Part shown: piece by piece, positions 32,094 through 42,519 of the stretch | How the letters are laid out: each line of letters begins with the position of its first letter | Position numbering within the stretch: the first letter of the stretch is position 1 | From: Ministeria vibrans ATCC 50519 | Taxonomy: Eukaryota; Opisthokonta; Filasterea | DNA length: 58,507 nucleotides | Direction of reading: 5' to 3' | Assembly: GCA_943704425.1 (NCBI GenBank) | Contig: CALSCP010002362.1 | Coordinates: forward strand, 26,546-85,052 | Made by a program: the position numbers and the translations under genes | The notes under the pieces: model-generated | Seen by the model: the letters and a program-made list of their open reading frames with translations, nothing else | Databases searched by the model: none | What the model was told of the DNA's origin: nothing

Positions 32094-34847
32094 TTACGTC
32101 TTCTTCTTCGAAATCTTGCGCCCCTTTGCCGTCGTCGTCTTTGTTCGCTTTTGACGCGAGACGCCGGCCGTCGCAGCTCGATAGTTGATACCTTGATCAT
32201 CAAGAAAGTCCGCGAGCGCCACCAGACCACAGCGGACACCGGCGCGCTCCTTGAGCACACGTTGAATGTCGCGCAGCTCAAGCGGCTGGTACATGAGTAT
32301 TTTCTCATATAGCTCGTCACACTGCCTCACTGCCATAGCTAGTCGACGTGTCATACGCTCTTCTTTGCTCAACAACGCACCGGCATCGTCAACCCCATCG
32401 CTCTCCACACCACCGACATCTTCGTCTTCCGAACCCATCTCGAGCAGGTTGTCTGCCACCCCGTCCGACATGGCATCGCTGTCGCCGCACATGGAACTTG
32501 CCACGCTCGACTGACTTGCCATGTTATCCTCACCCTGCGTACCCCCCCCTCCTCCTCCTCCTCCTCCTCCACGACCACCAAAGATGGACGCAAAGTGGCG
32601 ATGTTCTGCCTCATGCGCAGACTGCTCTCGTGCCAGTTCGCGCTGGCTCGCTCGCGCATACGCACTCAACTCAATCAATTTAGCCACCATGACCTTGCGT
32701 CCACCACGCATTGTCCGCATCCCAAACTTACGCAAGCGAATAGTCAATTCAGGCGTCGTCATGCGTCCAAATCCATCTACATCTCTCTCTCCCTCCTCCT
32801 CCTCCTCCTCGTCGCCGCCGTCGTCGTCGTCGTCGACAGCTTCCGCGGCAGTGCGTTTTTGTCCTCTTCCTTCGTCCATCAATTCCACCTCATCGTTATC
32901 ATCAATGTCGTCATCATCATTATCATCAATACCCCGCTGCATCATCATCATCTCTTCCATCGTCTCCACCTGGTAGTACGGCTGCAAAACATCGCCGCCC
33001 TCCTCACAACCGCCCGTCACCACTGCCCCGCACGCCAGCATCAGATCATCATCATCATCATCATCGTCCTCATCCGGCTTGTATCCATCCTCATTGCATT
33101 CAGTGACACCGCCCACCGCTTCATCATCATCAGACACTGCTACTGTTGGTTCCATTCGCTCCTGACCATTCTCCTTGTCACTACTCTCCACAAGAGTCGT
33201 TCTTCTTGTCTCAAACAAGTCTCGACTCGCTTCGTCGTCCTCTTCCTCAAGCCACGCACGTCTCTCAACACCCTCAACAGTCTCTCGCTTCCCTTCCACA
33301 ACCTCCACCGAAGCACTCAGTGACGAGCTACTCCCGCAACTATCCACTCGAATGGCAGTCGGAGTTTTCTCCGCGTCCTCTTCCTTCTCCCCTTCCCCTC
33401 CTTCATCCTCATTTGCTGCACGCTCACCTTCGTTGGCTGCATGTAGCAGTCGTTCGTTTCGCTCCCTCTCCAGTCGACGCATTGTGTTGGCAAATGTCTG
33501 ATGTGCCTCTGCGACTGTCGCGGCCAAAAGCTCACGCGCCACACGTGTCTCCTCCTCGAAGATACATTGTATCTCTTGACGCTCTGGACACAGTTCGCGT
33601 TCAAATGTGGGCAACAGGCCCGTCACATAAAACTGTTGCGGTCCATCAGGCTGTTGCGCTGCCAGTGTCCACAGCGACATGTCACTGCAACCGTTTTCGT
33701 CTGCTCGGCGATGCGGCGTGGTGTAGTCGAGACGGCTTGGCGGCATGGGCGGCGTTTGTAACTCGTCGTCATCGTTGTCACTGTTGCTTCGACGCACTTT
33801 AACAACACTCGACTCGAGTGCGGCCGCTGCACGTATCTGTACTTTGCGGTCTAGCTCGGAGGGGGTACGGGTGAGCAGTGGTGGGGGTGTCCGGTCGCGT
33901 CCTCCAGCAGCGCTGCGACGTGTGGAAATCCGACCACGAGCACTGACACCACGAGTGCTGCTGCTGCTGCTTGCCACCGCTGAACGCCACCGTCCTCGTC
34001 CACCGCCGCGAGCCTCGTTACAACCAATCGTGTCTGTTGTGACAGTCGCAGTGCTCAGTGTCACCGAAGTGGTGCGATCCACACCGGCGGCCACCTCGAG
34101 ACGGCGCTGCTCTGACGTTCGACCATGTCGGTCCACAAGCGACGCACTGAGTGCCATTCCCACCTGAAGACTTTCGTCAGGGACACGCGATCCACGACGC
34201 GGACGTTTTCCCGATGCACCACTCGATGCGACACGTGTGGCGCCGGGGCTGGAGCGCACTGGGGTGAGGGTCGTTTGTACGAGCATGCGTGCTGCCTCTT
34301 GCTCGATTTGTCGTAGAATACCCACAAGACGAGTGGTCGATACATTGTGTGCGAGACCGCACCGTTTTATGTGCGCCGCACGCGCCCGTCGATCGAGATC
34401 GTTCAATCGAGTGTCGCACAACGGACAGAGGGGCGCCTCGGTGCCCGGACGGGCAGCACCAGCGGGAGTGTTGTCGGCGGAGGCGTAGCACGCAGCCAAG
34501 TGCTGAGCCCGTTCGTCGTCGTCGCGCAGCAGACGCAAGTCAATGGCACAAATTTCGCAACGCGCAGACGGAGTGAGCGGTTTGGAGGGGGTGCCAGGGG
34601 TTTGCGAAACGTCCCGTCTTCGATCCAAACACGCATTCACATGATCCTCACGCGCCTTGTCTCCTGCCACGGGTTTCAAATCCAGCGAACAGACAGGACA
34701 CACCACAATGGAAGAGGCGCTCGACGTGTGGACGACGTGGTTCTCTTCGTCCGATGTGGCGGTCCTGTTTGCGTTTGTCGTGTCCGCTAAACACCCGACG
34801 GGCGACGGTTCAAAAGGAGAACGAGGCGGAGAGAGCGCTGATACCGA
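32094..34847 (-). CDS. SLX4: SLX4-like scaffold for structure-specific nucleases (5' end in gap)
   Basis: A continuous frame of about 915 codons ends at 32094 and stays open into the N gap; no ATG is seen before the gap, so the start is missing. N-terminal part: three CxxC zinc-finger units of UBZ type (VCPVCSLDLKP, CEICAIDLRLL, LCPLCDTRLNDLDR, each followed by H...C). The middle is low-complexity and acidic. C-terminal part: a SAP-like segment (MTTPELTIRLRKFGMRTMRG) and the conserved SLX4 C-terminal domain (LYEKILMYQPLELRDIQRVL, then LVALADFLDDQGINY) that binds SLX1. In the family SLX4 organises SLX1, MUS81 and XPF nucleases for Holliday-junction and crosslink repair in the nucleus. The end is basic (KKT). 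Confidence 0.85.
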   Translation of the reverse strand, partial: SVSALSPPRSPFEPSPVGCLADTTNANRTATSDEENHVVHTSSASSIVVCPVCSLDLKPVAGDKAREDHVNACLDRRRDVSQTPGTPSKPLTPSARCEICAIDLRLLRDDDERAQHLAACYASADNTPAGAARPGTEAPLCPLCDTRLNDLDRRARAAHIKRCGLAHNVSTTRLVGILRQIEQEAARMLVQTTLTPVRSSPGATRVASSGASGKRPRRGSRVPDESLQVGMALSASLVDRHGRTSEQRRLEVAAGVDRTTSVTLSTATVTTDTIGCNEARGGGRGRWRSAVASSSSSTRGVSARGRISTRRSAAGGRDRTPPPLLTRTPSELDRKVQIRAAAALESSVVKVRRSNSDNDDDELQTPPMPPSRLDYTTPHRRADENGCSDMSLWTLAAQQPDGPQQFYVTGLLPTFERELCPERQEIQCIFEEETRVARELLAATVAEAHQTFANTMRRLERERNERLLHAANEGERAANEDEGGEGEKEEDAEKTPTAIRVDSCGSSSSLSASVEVVEGKRETVEGVERRAWLEEEDDEASRDLFETRRTTLVESSDKENGQERMEPTVAVSDDDEAVGGVTECNEDGYKPDEDDDDDDDDLMLACGAVVTGGCEEGGDVLQPYYQVETMEEMMMMQRGIDDNDDDDIDDNDEVELMDEGRGQKRTAAEAVDDDDDGGDEEEEEEGERDVDGFGRMTTPELTIRLRKFGMRTMRGGRKVMVAKLIELSAYARASQRELAREQSAHEAEHRHFASIFGGRGGGGGGGGGGTQGEDNMASQSSVASSMCGDSDAMSDGVADNLLEMGSEDEDVGGVESDGVDDAGALLSKEERMTRRLAMAVRQCDELYEKILMYQPLELRDIQRVLKERAGVRCGLVALADFLDDQGINYRAATAGVSRQKRTKTTTAKGRKISKKKT

Positions 34848-34898
34848 NNNNNNNNNNNNNNNNNNNNNNNNNNNNNNNNNNNNNNNNNNNNNNNNNNN
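34848..34898. other. assembly gap (51 N)
   Basis: A run of N. It removes the 5' end of the SLX4-like gene. The true gap length is unknown. Confidence 1.
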
Positions 34899-35094
34899 TT
34901 AACTCAGAACGTCTTCTTCTGCTCGCCGCGCAACACGTGTTAGTCTGGTGTTAAATAAGTTAATCCCGTTATATTGCATTGAACAGCAAACTGTATAAAA
35001 CATGTAAATCGTAGCCTAATACTGCTTTCTAAAGTTTGCTTCCATTGACAAGCCGGCTCCTTTTGACATTGGAACGTGTGTACATATAAACAGT

Positions 35095-35255
35095 TTTGCG
35101 TCTCTCTCATTCCGCTCTATCTCAATCTCTTTGTTCTCTCACGCTGTCACTCTCGCTCACTCCGTCGCTCTCTCTCTGTCTCTCTGTCTGTCTCTGTCAG
35201 TCTCTCCCCCCCCCTCTCTCTGTGTGTGTGTCTGTCTCTGTCTCTCTTCGTCGGG
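35095..35255. repeat. TC-rich simple repeat downstream of SERF
   Basis: Imperfect CTCTCT, TGTCTCTGTC and GTGTGTGT stretches fill the gap beside the SERF stop codon. One segment (TCTCAATCTCTTTGTTCTCTC) resembles the dispersed ATCACTTTG unit. The rest of 34899-35263 shows no gene. Confidence 0.8.
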
Positions 35256-35263
35256 TGAAAAGA

Positions 35264-35766
35264 CTACTTTCCGGCGGCAGCCTTGGCCTCAAGCTTGGCC
35301 TTGAGTGCCGCAGCATCTCTGAAAAAACATATACAGTTCATCACCACTTTTCCACCTGGCTCGTGTGTCTCGCTTCTTACCGCTCCTTCCGCTGCAGCGG
35401 GGTCAATCCCTTGTTCTTGTCTGTATCCGCCGCAGCAGTACCTTTGGATCCCTGTGCACGACAACAGAACACAGACAGTTGAGGTTAAACAGCCCATTTC
35501 ACGATGACGCGTGCATCAGCATCCATGTGCCATATCAGCAGGCTCATTCTAGTGACAGTCGCAGCTGACTGCGACGAAGAGGAACGCGGGAAGAGTGCGC
35601 AGGAAAGGAAATCGTGTTTTCTCACTTACCGCCTTCTTCTGCGCCTTTTCACGAGCAATATCACGCTGATTACCACCTGCAGCCATAGAGATACGAGGGA
35701 CAAGAAGAAAGAAGCGCAAGAGGGTGTGAGAGAGGCGCAAATGAATCGTTTTGACGTACGAGCCAT
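35264..35766 (-). CDS. SERF: SERF / 4F5 family small basic protein
   Basis: Four small exons, 35766-35760, 35676-35630, 35451-35381 and 35318-35264, give 59 residues. The first exon is only seven bases (ATG GCT C). The start MARGNQRDIAREKAQKKA is the SERF signature, followed by a Lys-rich, Ala-rich charged tail (GLTPLQRKERDAAALKAKLE). SERF proteins are small disordered modifiers of amyloid aggregation and bind nucleic acids. The length equals the family norm. It is divergent from CHMP6 with 224 bases between start codons. No single exon would have been called a gene by length. Confidence 0.92.
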
Positions 35767-35990
35767 TGTAAGAAAGAAAATAAAGAATCTAGGGGTGTTT
35801 TGACGGTGGTCACTGGTCAAGGGACTGAAATAGAAGAGAAGATCAGGCGAATGAAGTGTTTAATCTTTAATGAAAAAACTTTTTTTTGAATTCCCAATAA
35901 CTCAATTGTCATAAGTATTGGGAATTTTTGGCATTCTCTCTCTTTTCAGTGATCAGTCTTTCTTTTAGCCAGTTATTTGTGTCTACGTCA

Positions 35991-36860
35991 ATGGGTACCC
36001 TGTTTGCACGCCCTGCCGCCCCCCATGCGGGCGGCGTCAGTGTTTCTGCGCACGACCGAGCGGTTCTCGACTTGAAAGTTCAACGCGACAAGTTGCGCAA
36101 ATTTCAGAAGCAAATGGAGTCAGCATTGGAGACGGATAAGGAAATGGCCAGGCGGGCGTTGCGGGATAACAAGAAAGCCATGGTACGTGGAGAAAAAGGA
36201 GTTTTTGAAGGGAGAAAGGGGGTTTTCTCGATGTGTCGACAGTGCTCGCCAATGCAGCCCTCAAACGGCGCGACTGTCCCCTCCCCCCTCCTCCTGTGTA
36301 GGCAAAGTGTCTGCTGGCGAGAAGAAAGTACCGACAGGGTCTGCTGGAGAAGACGGAAGGGCAGATATTGGAGCTTGAAGAGATGGTATGTATGGGATGG
36401 CGGTGGAGCTGAAGTGTTGCTCGCCGTCGCCACAGAAGCCTCAACGCCTGTTTTTCGTTTGGTTCTCGTCTGACAGGTGGGCACCATTGAGTTCTCTCTT
36501 ATCCAGCAAAAGGTGTTGGATGGCCTCAAGACAGGCAACGACACGCTCAAGGAGATCCAGTCGCAAATGACTGTGGAGGACGCAGAGCGCATCATGGCCG
36601 ACACACAGGATGCCAAAGACTACCTCAACGAAATCGATGCCATTCTTGCGACAAAACTGTCCCCGGACGAAGATGCAGCCATTGTCGAGGAACTCGAGGC
36701 ACTTGTTGCCGCTCAAGTCGCCGCACAGATGCCCGCAGTGCCAGCCGACGAACCTCTGCCGACCGAGCCGACGGAGGAGCAACAGGACGAAGTCGAGTCG
36801 ACTCAACAACAGCAACAACGACAACAGCGGGAGGCCGAACCTGTCCTGGTGGCTGCCTGA
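35991..36860 (+). CDS. CHMP6: charged multivesicular body protein 6 (ESCRT-III, Vps20)
   Basis: Exons 35991-36182, 36302-36385 and 36477-36860 give 219 residues. It starts MGTLFARP, and Gly2 fits N-myristoylation as in CHMP6. Core helices match the Snf7 family: VLDLKVQRDKLRKFQKQME, CLLARRKYRQGLLEKTEGQI, VGTIEFSLIQQKVLDGLKTG, and the MIM2-side AERIMADTQDAKDYLNEIDA. The product nucleates ESCRT-III filaments on endosomes by binding ESCRT-II and Snf7. Compared with animal CHMP6 the C-terminus is extended by a Gln/Glu-rich tail after SPDEDAAIVEELEALV. Confidence 0.93.
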
Positions 36861-37345
36861 GTCTATAGTTATTGTACAATTCAATTCAATTCTTTTTGAT
36901 GATACGTTTTTTTTGAGCATAGCAAACTATCCAGTCTCAACAAAACGTCTGACAAAACTCACTGTAAGGCTCCAGATTACTATGTAAAATAATTTGGGTA
37001 GTAAATGGTAATTCCGTTTTTACCTACGTAACTTCACTTTCACTCAGAATATAATATTAATTTTACTATTTTTGAGAATAATAATTATTATTTATTCACG
37101 CAATCTTGGGCAAAGAAAATTATCGGCCAAGAGAGTAAATTCGCTTTGATTTCCCTAATTTTGCCTGACCTGCACACTCCACTGCAGTGAATGCACTGCA
37201 AAGAGACCCAAACCACTGTACTTGTTTGATAATAGCAGTTATAATAATAACTATTAATTTATTAATATTATTTTCGACACTTTCACTTTTTACTTTAATA
37301 CTTTTTCCTAATAATAAATTATTTATCTTTCTTTTCTTCTTGACC
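36861..37345. other. AT-rich intergenic gap
   Basis: Codirectional genes CHMP6 and DHDH are separated by AT-rich sequence with TTATTATTA runs (37050-37100, 37240-37320). Frames of about 80-120 codons on both strands lack domains. Nothing is supported. Confidence 0.6.
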
Positions 37346-39622
37346 ATGAGTAGCTTAAGATGGGGAATTCTCGCCACGGGGCGAATTTGCCAGGATTTTG
37401 TGATTGGTATGAGGAGAACATACTGCGCTGACAAGTGATGTTGACAGTGCAGCTGTTTATTTTTTCTCTTCTCCCGCAGCACAAAAGAGCAATCCCAACG
37501 GATGTCCGCCGATCACGGCTGTCGGAGGACGCAGTCTTGAGAGTGCCAAGGCGTTTGCCGAGAAAATGGGGATTGAACACGCGTATGGGAGCTATGAGGA
37601 GCTCGCAGCATCGCCGCACGTCGACGTGGTGTATGTGGGCACGCTGCACCCGCACCACCACGCAGCCATGCTGGTGTGTCTGCGTCAGGGAAAGCACGTG
37701 CTGTGCGAGAAGCCCTTCTGCATGAATGCGCGCGAGACGCGTGAGGTGATGGACGAGGCGAAGAAGCGCAACCTCTTTGTCATGGAGGCGATGTGGTCGC
37801 GCTTCTTTCCGGCCTCAGCGAAAATACGCGAGCTTATTGCGTCGGGAACGCTGGGCAAGGTGACTATGGTGCAAGCGGTAAGACAATGAAATGGACGGAA
37901 GGTGCAGCCAGACTGAAGGGTGTCCTTGAGAATAGGATTTTGGATTTTTTGACGAGACGACTCCGCGCTTGCACGACGCTAAACTGGGCGGCGGTGCGCT
38001 TCTTGACATTGGCATCTATCCACTGGCACTGGCAAGTATGGTGTATGGAGGAGCAATGCCCGAGGTGTCGGCTCGAGGGACGCTGACCTCAGAGGTACAT
38101 GAGCAGCGAGAGGAGTGCGAGAAGAGAACAAAATAATAGGGGGTTTTTCTTGATAGGGAGTTGACAATCACCTGGGGATGGTGCTGGACTACGGGTCAGG
38201 CCAACTGGCGATGCTTACGTGCTCGCTCACGTCCGACTACTTTCCTTGCGAGGCTCGAATTGTCGGGACAAAGGGCCACATTAAGATCTCAGGCAACTTT
38301 TGGTGTCCGACGGATTTGGTTCATGTACACGGAACCGACTCAGAGCGCAAAGAAGACCACTTTGACTTTCCGCTGCCCGAACCGTATAGAACGACAAAAA
38401 GAAAAAGAAAGGAGGGAACAATGGAGAGGGCGAGAGCGAGGGCGACAGAGAGACTGAGAAAGAAAGACGGAGACTAGGAGAGAAGTAGAGAGGGAGGGAG
38501 AAGCACAAAGTTGTGTTTGAGAAAGACGGAGACAAGGAAAGAAGTAGAGAGGGAGGGAGAAGCACAAAGCTGTGTTGGAGAAAGACGGAGACAAGGAGAG
38601 AAGTAGAGAGGGAGGGAGAAGCACAAAGTTGTGTTTGAGAAAGACGGAGACAAGGAGAGAAATAGAGAGGGAGGGAGAAACACAAAGTTGTGTTTGAGAA
38701 AGACGGAGACAAGGAGAGAAGTAGAGAGGGAGGGAGAAGCACAACGCTGTGTTGGAGAAAGACGGAGACAAGGAGAGAAGTAGAGAGGGAGGGAGAAGCA
38801 CAAAGTTGTGTTTGAGAAAGACGGAGACAAGGAGAGAAATAGAGAGGGAGGGAGAAACACAAAGTTGTGTTTGAGAAAGACGGAGACAAGGAGAGAAGTA
38901 GAGAGGGAGGGAGAAGCACAAAGCTGTGTTGGAGAAAGACGGAGACAAGGAGAGAAGTAGAGAGGGAGGGAGAAGCACAAAGTTGTGTTTGAGAAAGACG
39001 GAGACAAGGAGAGAAATAGAGAGGGAGGGAGAAACACAAAGTTGTGTTTGAGAAAGACGGAGACAAGGAGAGAAGTAGAGAGGGAGGGAGAAGCACAAAG
39101 CTGTGTTGGAGAAAGACGGAGACAAGGAGAGAAGTAGAGAGGGAGGGAGAAGCACAAAGTTGTGTTTGAGAAAGACGGAGACAAGGAGAGAAATAGAGAG
39201 GGAGGGAGACAGGAAGAGAAGAACAAAGATGTGATAGAGAAAGAAGAGAAATAGGGATGGAGAGGGGGAGAGAAGAACAAAGACGTGATAGAGGGAAAAC
39301 AAAGTAAGAGAGATGGCTGTGTCTCATACGCTCTGCTTGTTGTTGTAGTGTGATGCCTCTGATATTCACAAACTCTCAGGGTTTTATGTTTGAAGCGGAG
39401 CACGTAATGTTCATCACAAACAAATAAGACGTGTTCCCTTTTTTGACTTGGTTGTTCCGCTTCGCACACACATACATCTTTTGCGTTTAGGTGACGAGCA
39501 TGATTGACTCTGGCGCGATTGAAAGCCCTCTGATGCCACTCTCGGAGACACTTAATCTCGCGCGAACTATGGATTGCATTCGCTCACAGATCAATGTGAT
39601 TTATCCTGCTGATTCACTTTGA
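37346..39622 (+). CDS. DHDH: Gfo/Idh/MocA oxidoreductase, dimeric dihydrodiol dehydrogenase type
   Basis: Six exons: 37346-37406, 37480-37877, 37936-38094, 38157-38383, 39349-39403, 39491-39622 (343 residues, phases consistent, family length about 335). The N-terminal Rossmann segment reads [15 protein letters not shown]; the hallmark EKP motif is present as [12 protein letters not shown], and [11 protein letters not shown] and [16 protein letters not shown] follow the dihydrodiol dehydrogenase pattern, ending with the [24 protein letters not shown] and INVIYP C-terminal signature. It is an NADP-dependent oxidation enzyme of sugars or trans-dihydrodiols; the actual substrate is inferred from family only. 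Intron 4 is unusually long because it holds a 59-base satellite. Confidence 0.92.
38459..39230. repeat. 59-base satellite with three-unit higher-order structure
   Basis: About 13 copies of a 59-base unit (AGACGGAGACAAGGAGAG... ending AAGTTGTGTTTGAGAA) lie in DHDH intron 4. Three variants alternate in order: GTAGAGAG with GCTGTGTTGG, GTAGAGAG with GTTGTGTTTG, and AATAGAGAG with AAACACAAAG. The set of three (177 bases) repeats about four times. The unit has no stop codon in any of three minus-strand frames, which creates three spurious frames of over 300 codons. Confidence 0.97.
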
Positions 39623-39679
39623 GGAATTTGTTGGGAAGGCTTCGTCTCTTTTATCTTTTTCTCACTTTTTTTTGTACTG

Positions 39680-42203
39680 TTACAATTGTTCACATTGGTA
39701 TTTGGCAAAGGAACGCAATTCGGCATTAACATCGAGATGGAAAGGGAGTTGGTTAAGCAGTGCTAGTCCCTCAATCACTTCTCTCATGCGAGTCCTATCA
39801 CACAAACGAAACGGTTCACTTTACGCTATTCTCTATCACTTTGTCTTATCTCTCTACCACTTTGCTTTTCTCTCTATCACTCACTCTCGCTCTATATGTC
39901 GCTTTGGTTTGACTTACGTCCGAATGTACGCCCACGGGTGGTAGAGACGCTCAACGAGCTGATGTGCATCGGCAAGAAGATTGCACCACAGGTAAAGGCG
40001 ATGTTGGTTGAGGGCGGAGCACACGAGCGCGCGCCACTTGGTGTCCTGCGTACGCTTGTACGGGTCATGTGTGTCGTCAATGGCCCATACCGCCGCCAAA
40101 AGAGACTCGCGGATGCCCATGGAGGCACTGCCACTATCAACACTACTATTGTGGAGGGCGCGCTTGCGTTTGCGTTTGAGTCCCGCCGGTGAGCGCATTT
40201 CCCGTTGTGTGGCAGGCTCGGCTGTCGTCACCAGTGCACTCATGTCGCCCTCATCGCTCCTCTCCTGCTCAAACGCAAGTGACAACCGCTGTGCTGGTGC
40301 GCCTAACAAACAAACAAAAAAAAACACACAAACACACACCCGTCACAGGGATCAGTTGGTTGAATTGAAAAAAAGGATTAGTTTGATTGTTTTTTTGTAT
40401 GTGTTTGGTTACGAATGAACGAGTCGCCGTCTTCGCAATGATAGAACACCTGAAATGTATCATAGGCATGTCCACTACACACGCGCGCAAAATAAAATAA
40501 AAAATAAAATAAAATTTAATAAAAACGAACAGTCATCTACCTTTCGTTGAGTTTACCTCTTTTTCAGACCGTGTGCAAAGAGCACGGCCAAATGCAGAGC
40601 AAGTTCAGAGCGCACGAGACGCGCGGGATCGGCCGACCAGTGAGAGCCCACAAAAACCGCACTGCGACGACTTGTTGTACTGTCTCGTGTACGAATGTGC
40701 ACTTCAGTTGTTGTGTCAGTGTCGTCCAGCGCGGTCGTGTCACTGAGACCCATTGCGAGTGCGTGCAATGGCTGATCGGGACGCCTCTCTCTTGACCCCC
40801 CCTGCCACCTTTCCTCCTCCTCTTCTTCTTCTTTTACGTCTTCTTCATCCTCCTCCTCTTCAAAATCATCAACGAGCAGTGCTACAATGCGCTCGCAAGT
40901 GTCGTGCAGTTGGTCCACACGTTCGCGCATCAGTGACGCGTTTGGCGGGAACAGGGCCCCTGCAGCTGCACGTGCACTTACCCGCACTCGGTTGAGCTCC
41001 GCCACTCGTGCATGATCCACCTTTCCAGAACCTTCCACAACACCAGCACCAGCACTTGCCGCATTCTGCTTCTTCTGTCTTTTCTTCTTGCTTTTACGCT
41101 TGCTGCCCTCCCGTTCGCTCATGGCCACTGCCGTGTAACTTCCGCGCCCAGAACCCCCGTAGGACGATGACGAGTATGGCTGGTAGCTACAAAGACAGCC
41201 GCTAAAGAGTCCCGTCCAGCGCGACAGAAGAGACGACAAGGCACCGGTGGGGGATTGTTGTGATGAGGGACGCAACGAGTCGTCGAGCGAGCGATCGTTG
41301 TGGTGTAGTTGCTCTTGCATAAACGCAATGAACCGCTCCAAGTCCTCGCCCTGTTGTTGCAACTGCCTCGTGAGTTGCTCCGAGTCGCCCCGTTGCGACG
41401 ACATTTCTTCGATGGCGTCGTTGATGTCACGTCGCAACTCGTCGGCCGTCACACAATTGAGGTCGTCAACCCGCACATGCAAACTCCCACGCAGCTGGTC
41501 GATGACAATGCGTCGGCGACGCAACGCACGCACATCAACAGTGTTCGCACACGCGTACGACTCCATGGCGCTCAATTGGCTCTCGAGCAGCCACACGAGA
41601 CGTTCGCGTTCCTCACGCTGAAACACTGCTATGTTGTCACAACCGCTACTGCCACTGCCGCTCGCCTGTCGTCGCACCGGCGACGGCGGGCTCGACGTGG
41701 ACGCAGTGCTATTGTCACAGGCGGTCAGGGCGTAGTGCTGCAGCTCTTGGAGCATGCGCGATCGCTCGTGTTCGTCGGGAGTCTGCATGATCTGCTGAAT
41801 GCGAAATTGAACTTGCGAAAAGCGCGTCGACAGTCTCAACAGCATCTCGTTGAGCTCGCCCTGTTCCTCTTCAAGTTCCTTCAGACGACGAATCGATGCG
41901 CCAACCATGGGAGTGGAAGTTGGCGTCAGCGGCAGCGGCGACGGCGACAACGAGTTGCACTCCTAAAAATACCAATAATAATTAACCAATCATTGTGTGA
42001 GTGAGTGAGTAAGTGAGCGACTAAGACACACACACACACACACACATATGTGAGCTGCTTTGGGAAAGACGGCGGGAGGTGGGCTAAGCTTGCTGCATTC
42101 GAGCAGACGCGGAGGGCTTGGCGACAGACAGAGCAATGCGAACCTTAATGACAGCGGAACTTGCAGAACCACCTCTCGATTCAGGTTGTGGCGACAGTTC
42201 CAT
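39680..42203 (-). CDS. RUNDC1: RUN domain protein, RUNDC1-like
   Basis: Five exons in my model: 42203-42144, 41962-40557, 40449-40421, 40302-39918 and 39794-39680 (664 residues). The N-terminal half is coiled coil with RLKELEEEQGELNEMLLRLS and FSQVQFRIQQIMQTP, as in RUNDC1. Then comes a Lys-rich low-complexity linker and the RUN domain, whose best part is RLYLWCNLLADAHQLVERLY followed by HPWAYIR and a C-terminal exon with EVIEGLALLNQLPFHL. RUN domains act as effectors of Rap and Rab GTPases; RUNDC1 itself is poorly characterised. The join around exon 3 is uncertain: exon 3 also reads well in another phase (VFYHCEDGDSFI), which would need one extra base upstream. The gene is divergent from the RING gene, with 316 bases between starts. 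Confidence 0.75.
39783..39898. repeat. ATCACTTTG-type repeat, RUNDC1 last intron
   Basis: Units TCTCTATCACTTTGTCTTATC, TCTACCACTTTGCTTTTC and TCTATCACTCACTCTCG fill most of the 123-base intron. The motif is on the antisense strand of the gene here, opposite in orientation to that in SPNS. Confidence 0.8.
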
Positions 42204-42519
42204 TGCCAAATCCGTTACGGAATAGGCAGGAAAGTGACCGGAGCAAGACAGTGAATAAGATATGTGAAGAAACAAACTGAAACTGAATATATATTTTTTT
42301 TTACTTAAATTATTTTTTTTCTGACGATCTGTGCGGCTGTGCCATTACTTGCCACTAGCTTTCCCCTATTTGCCTCTGTCGTCTTTGGCAACCCTTTCAA
42401 GAGACTCTTTTTTTTGTCACACTCTCACCCAAAAAAAAAAAAAACGAATTCTCGTCCCGATTTTTCGATTTCGAGACTTCTCCCTCGCGCGGTCTTTCGC
42501 CAGTGACCCTTCTTAACAA

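Noticed and set aside
38281-39469. Three overlapping minus-strand frames of 320-362 codons across the satellite array
   Set aside because: They are the same 59-base repeat read in three phases, without a stop in any. They are antisense to DHDH intron 4 and contain only Ser/Leu/Pro repeats.
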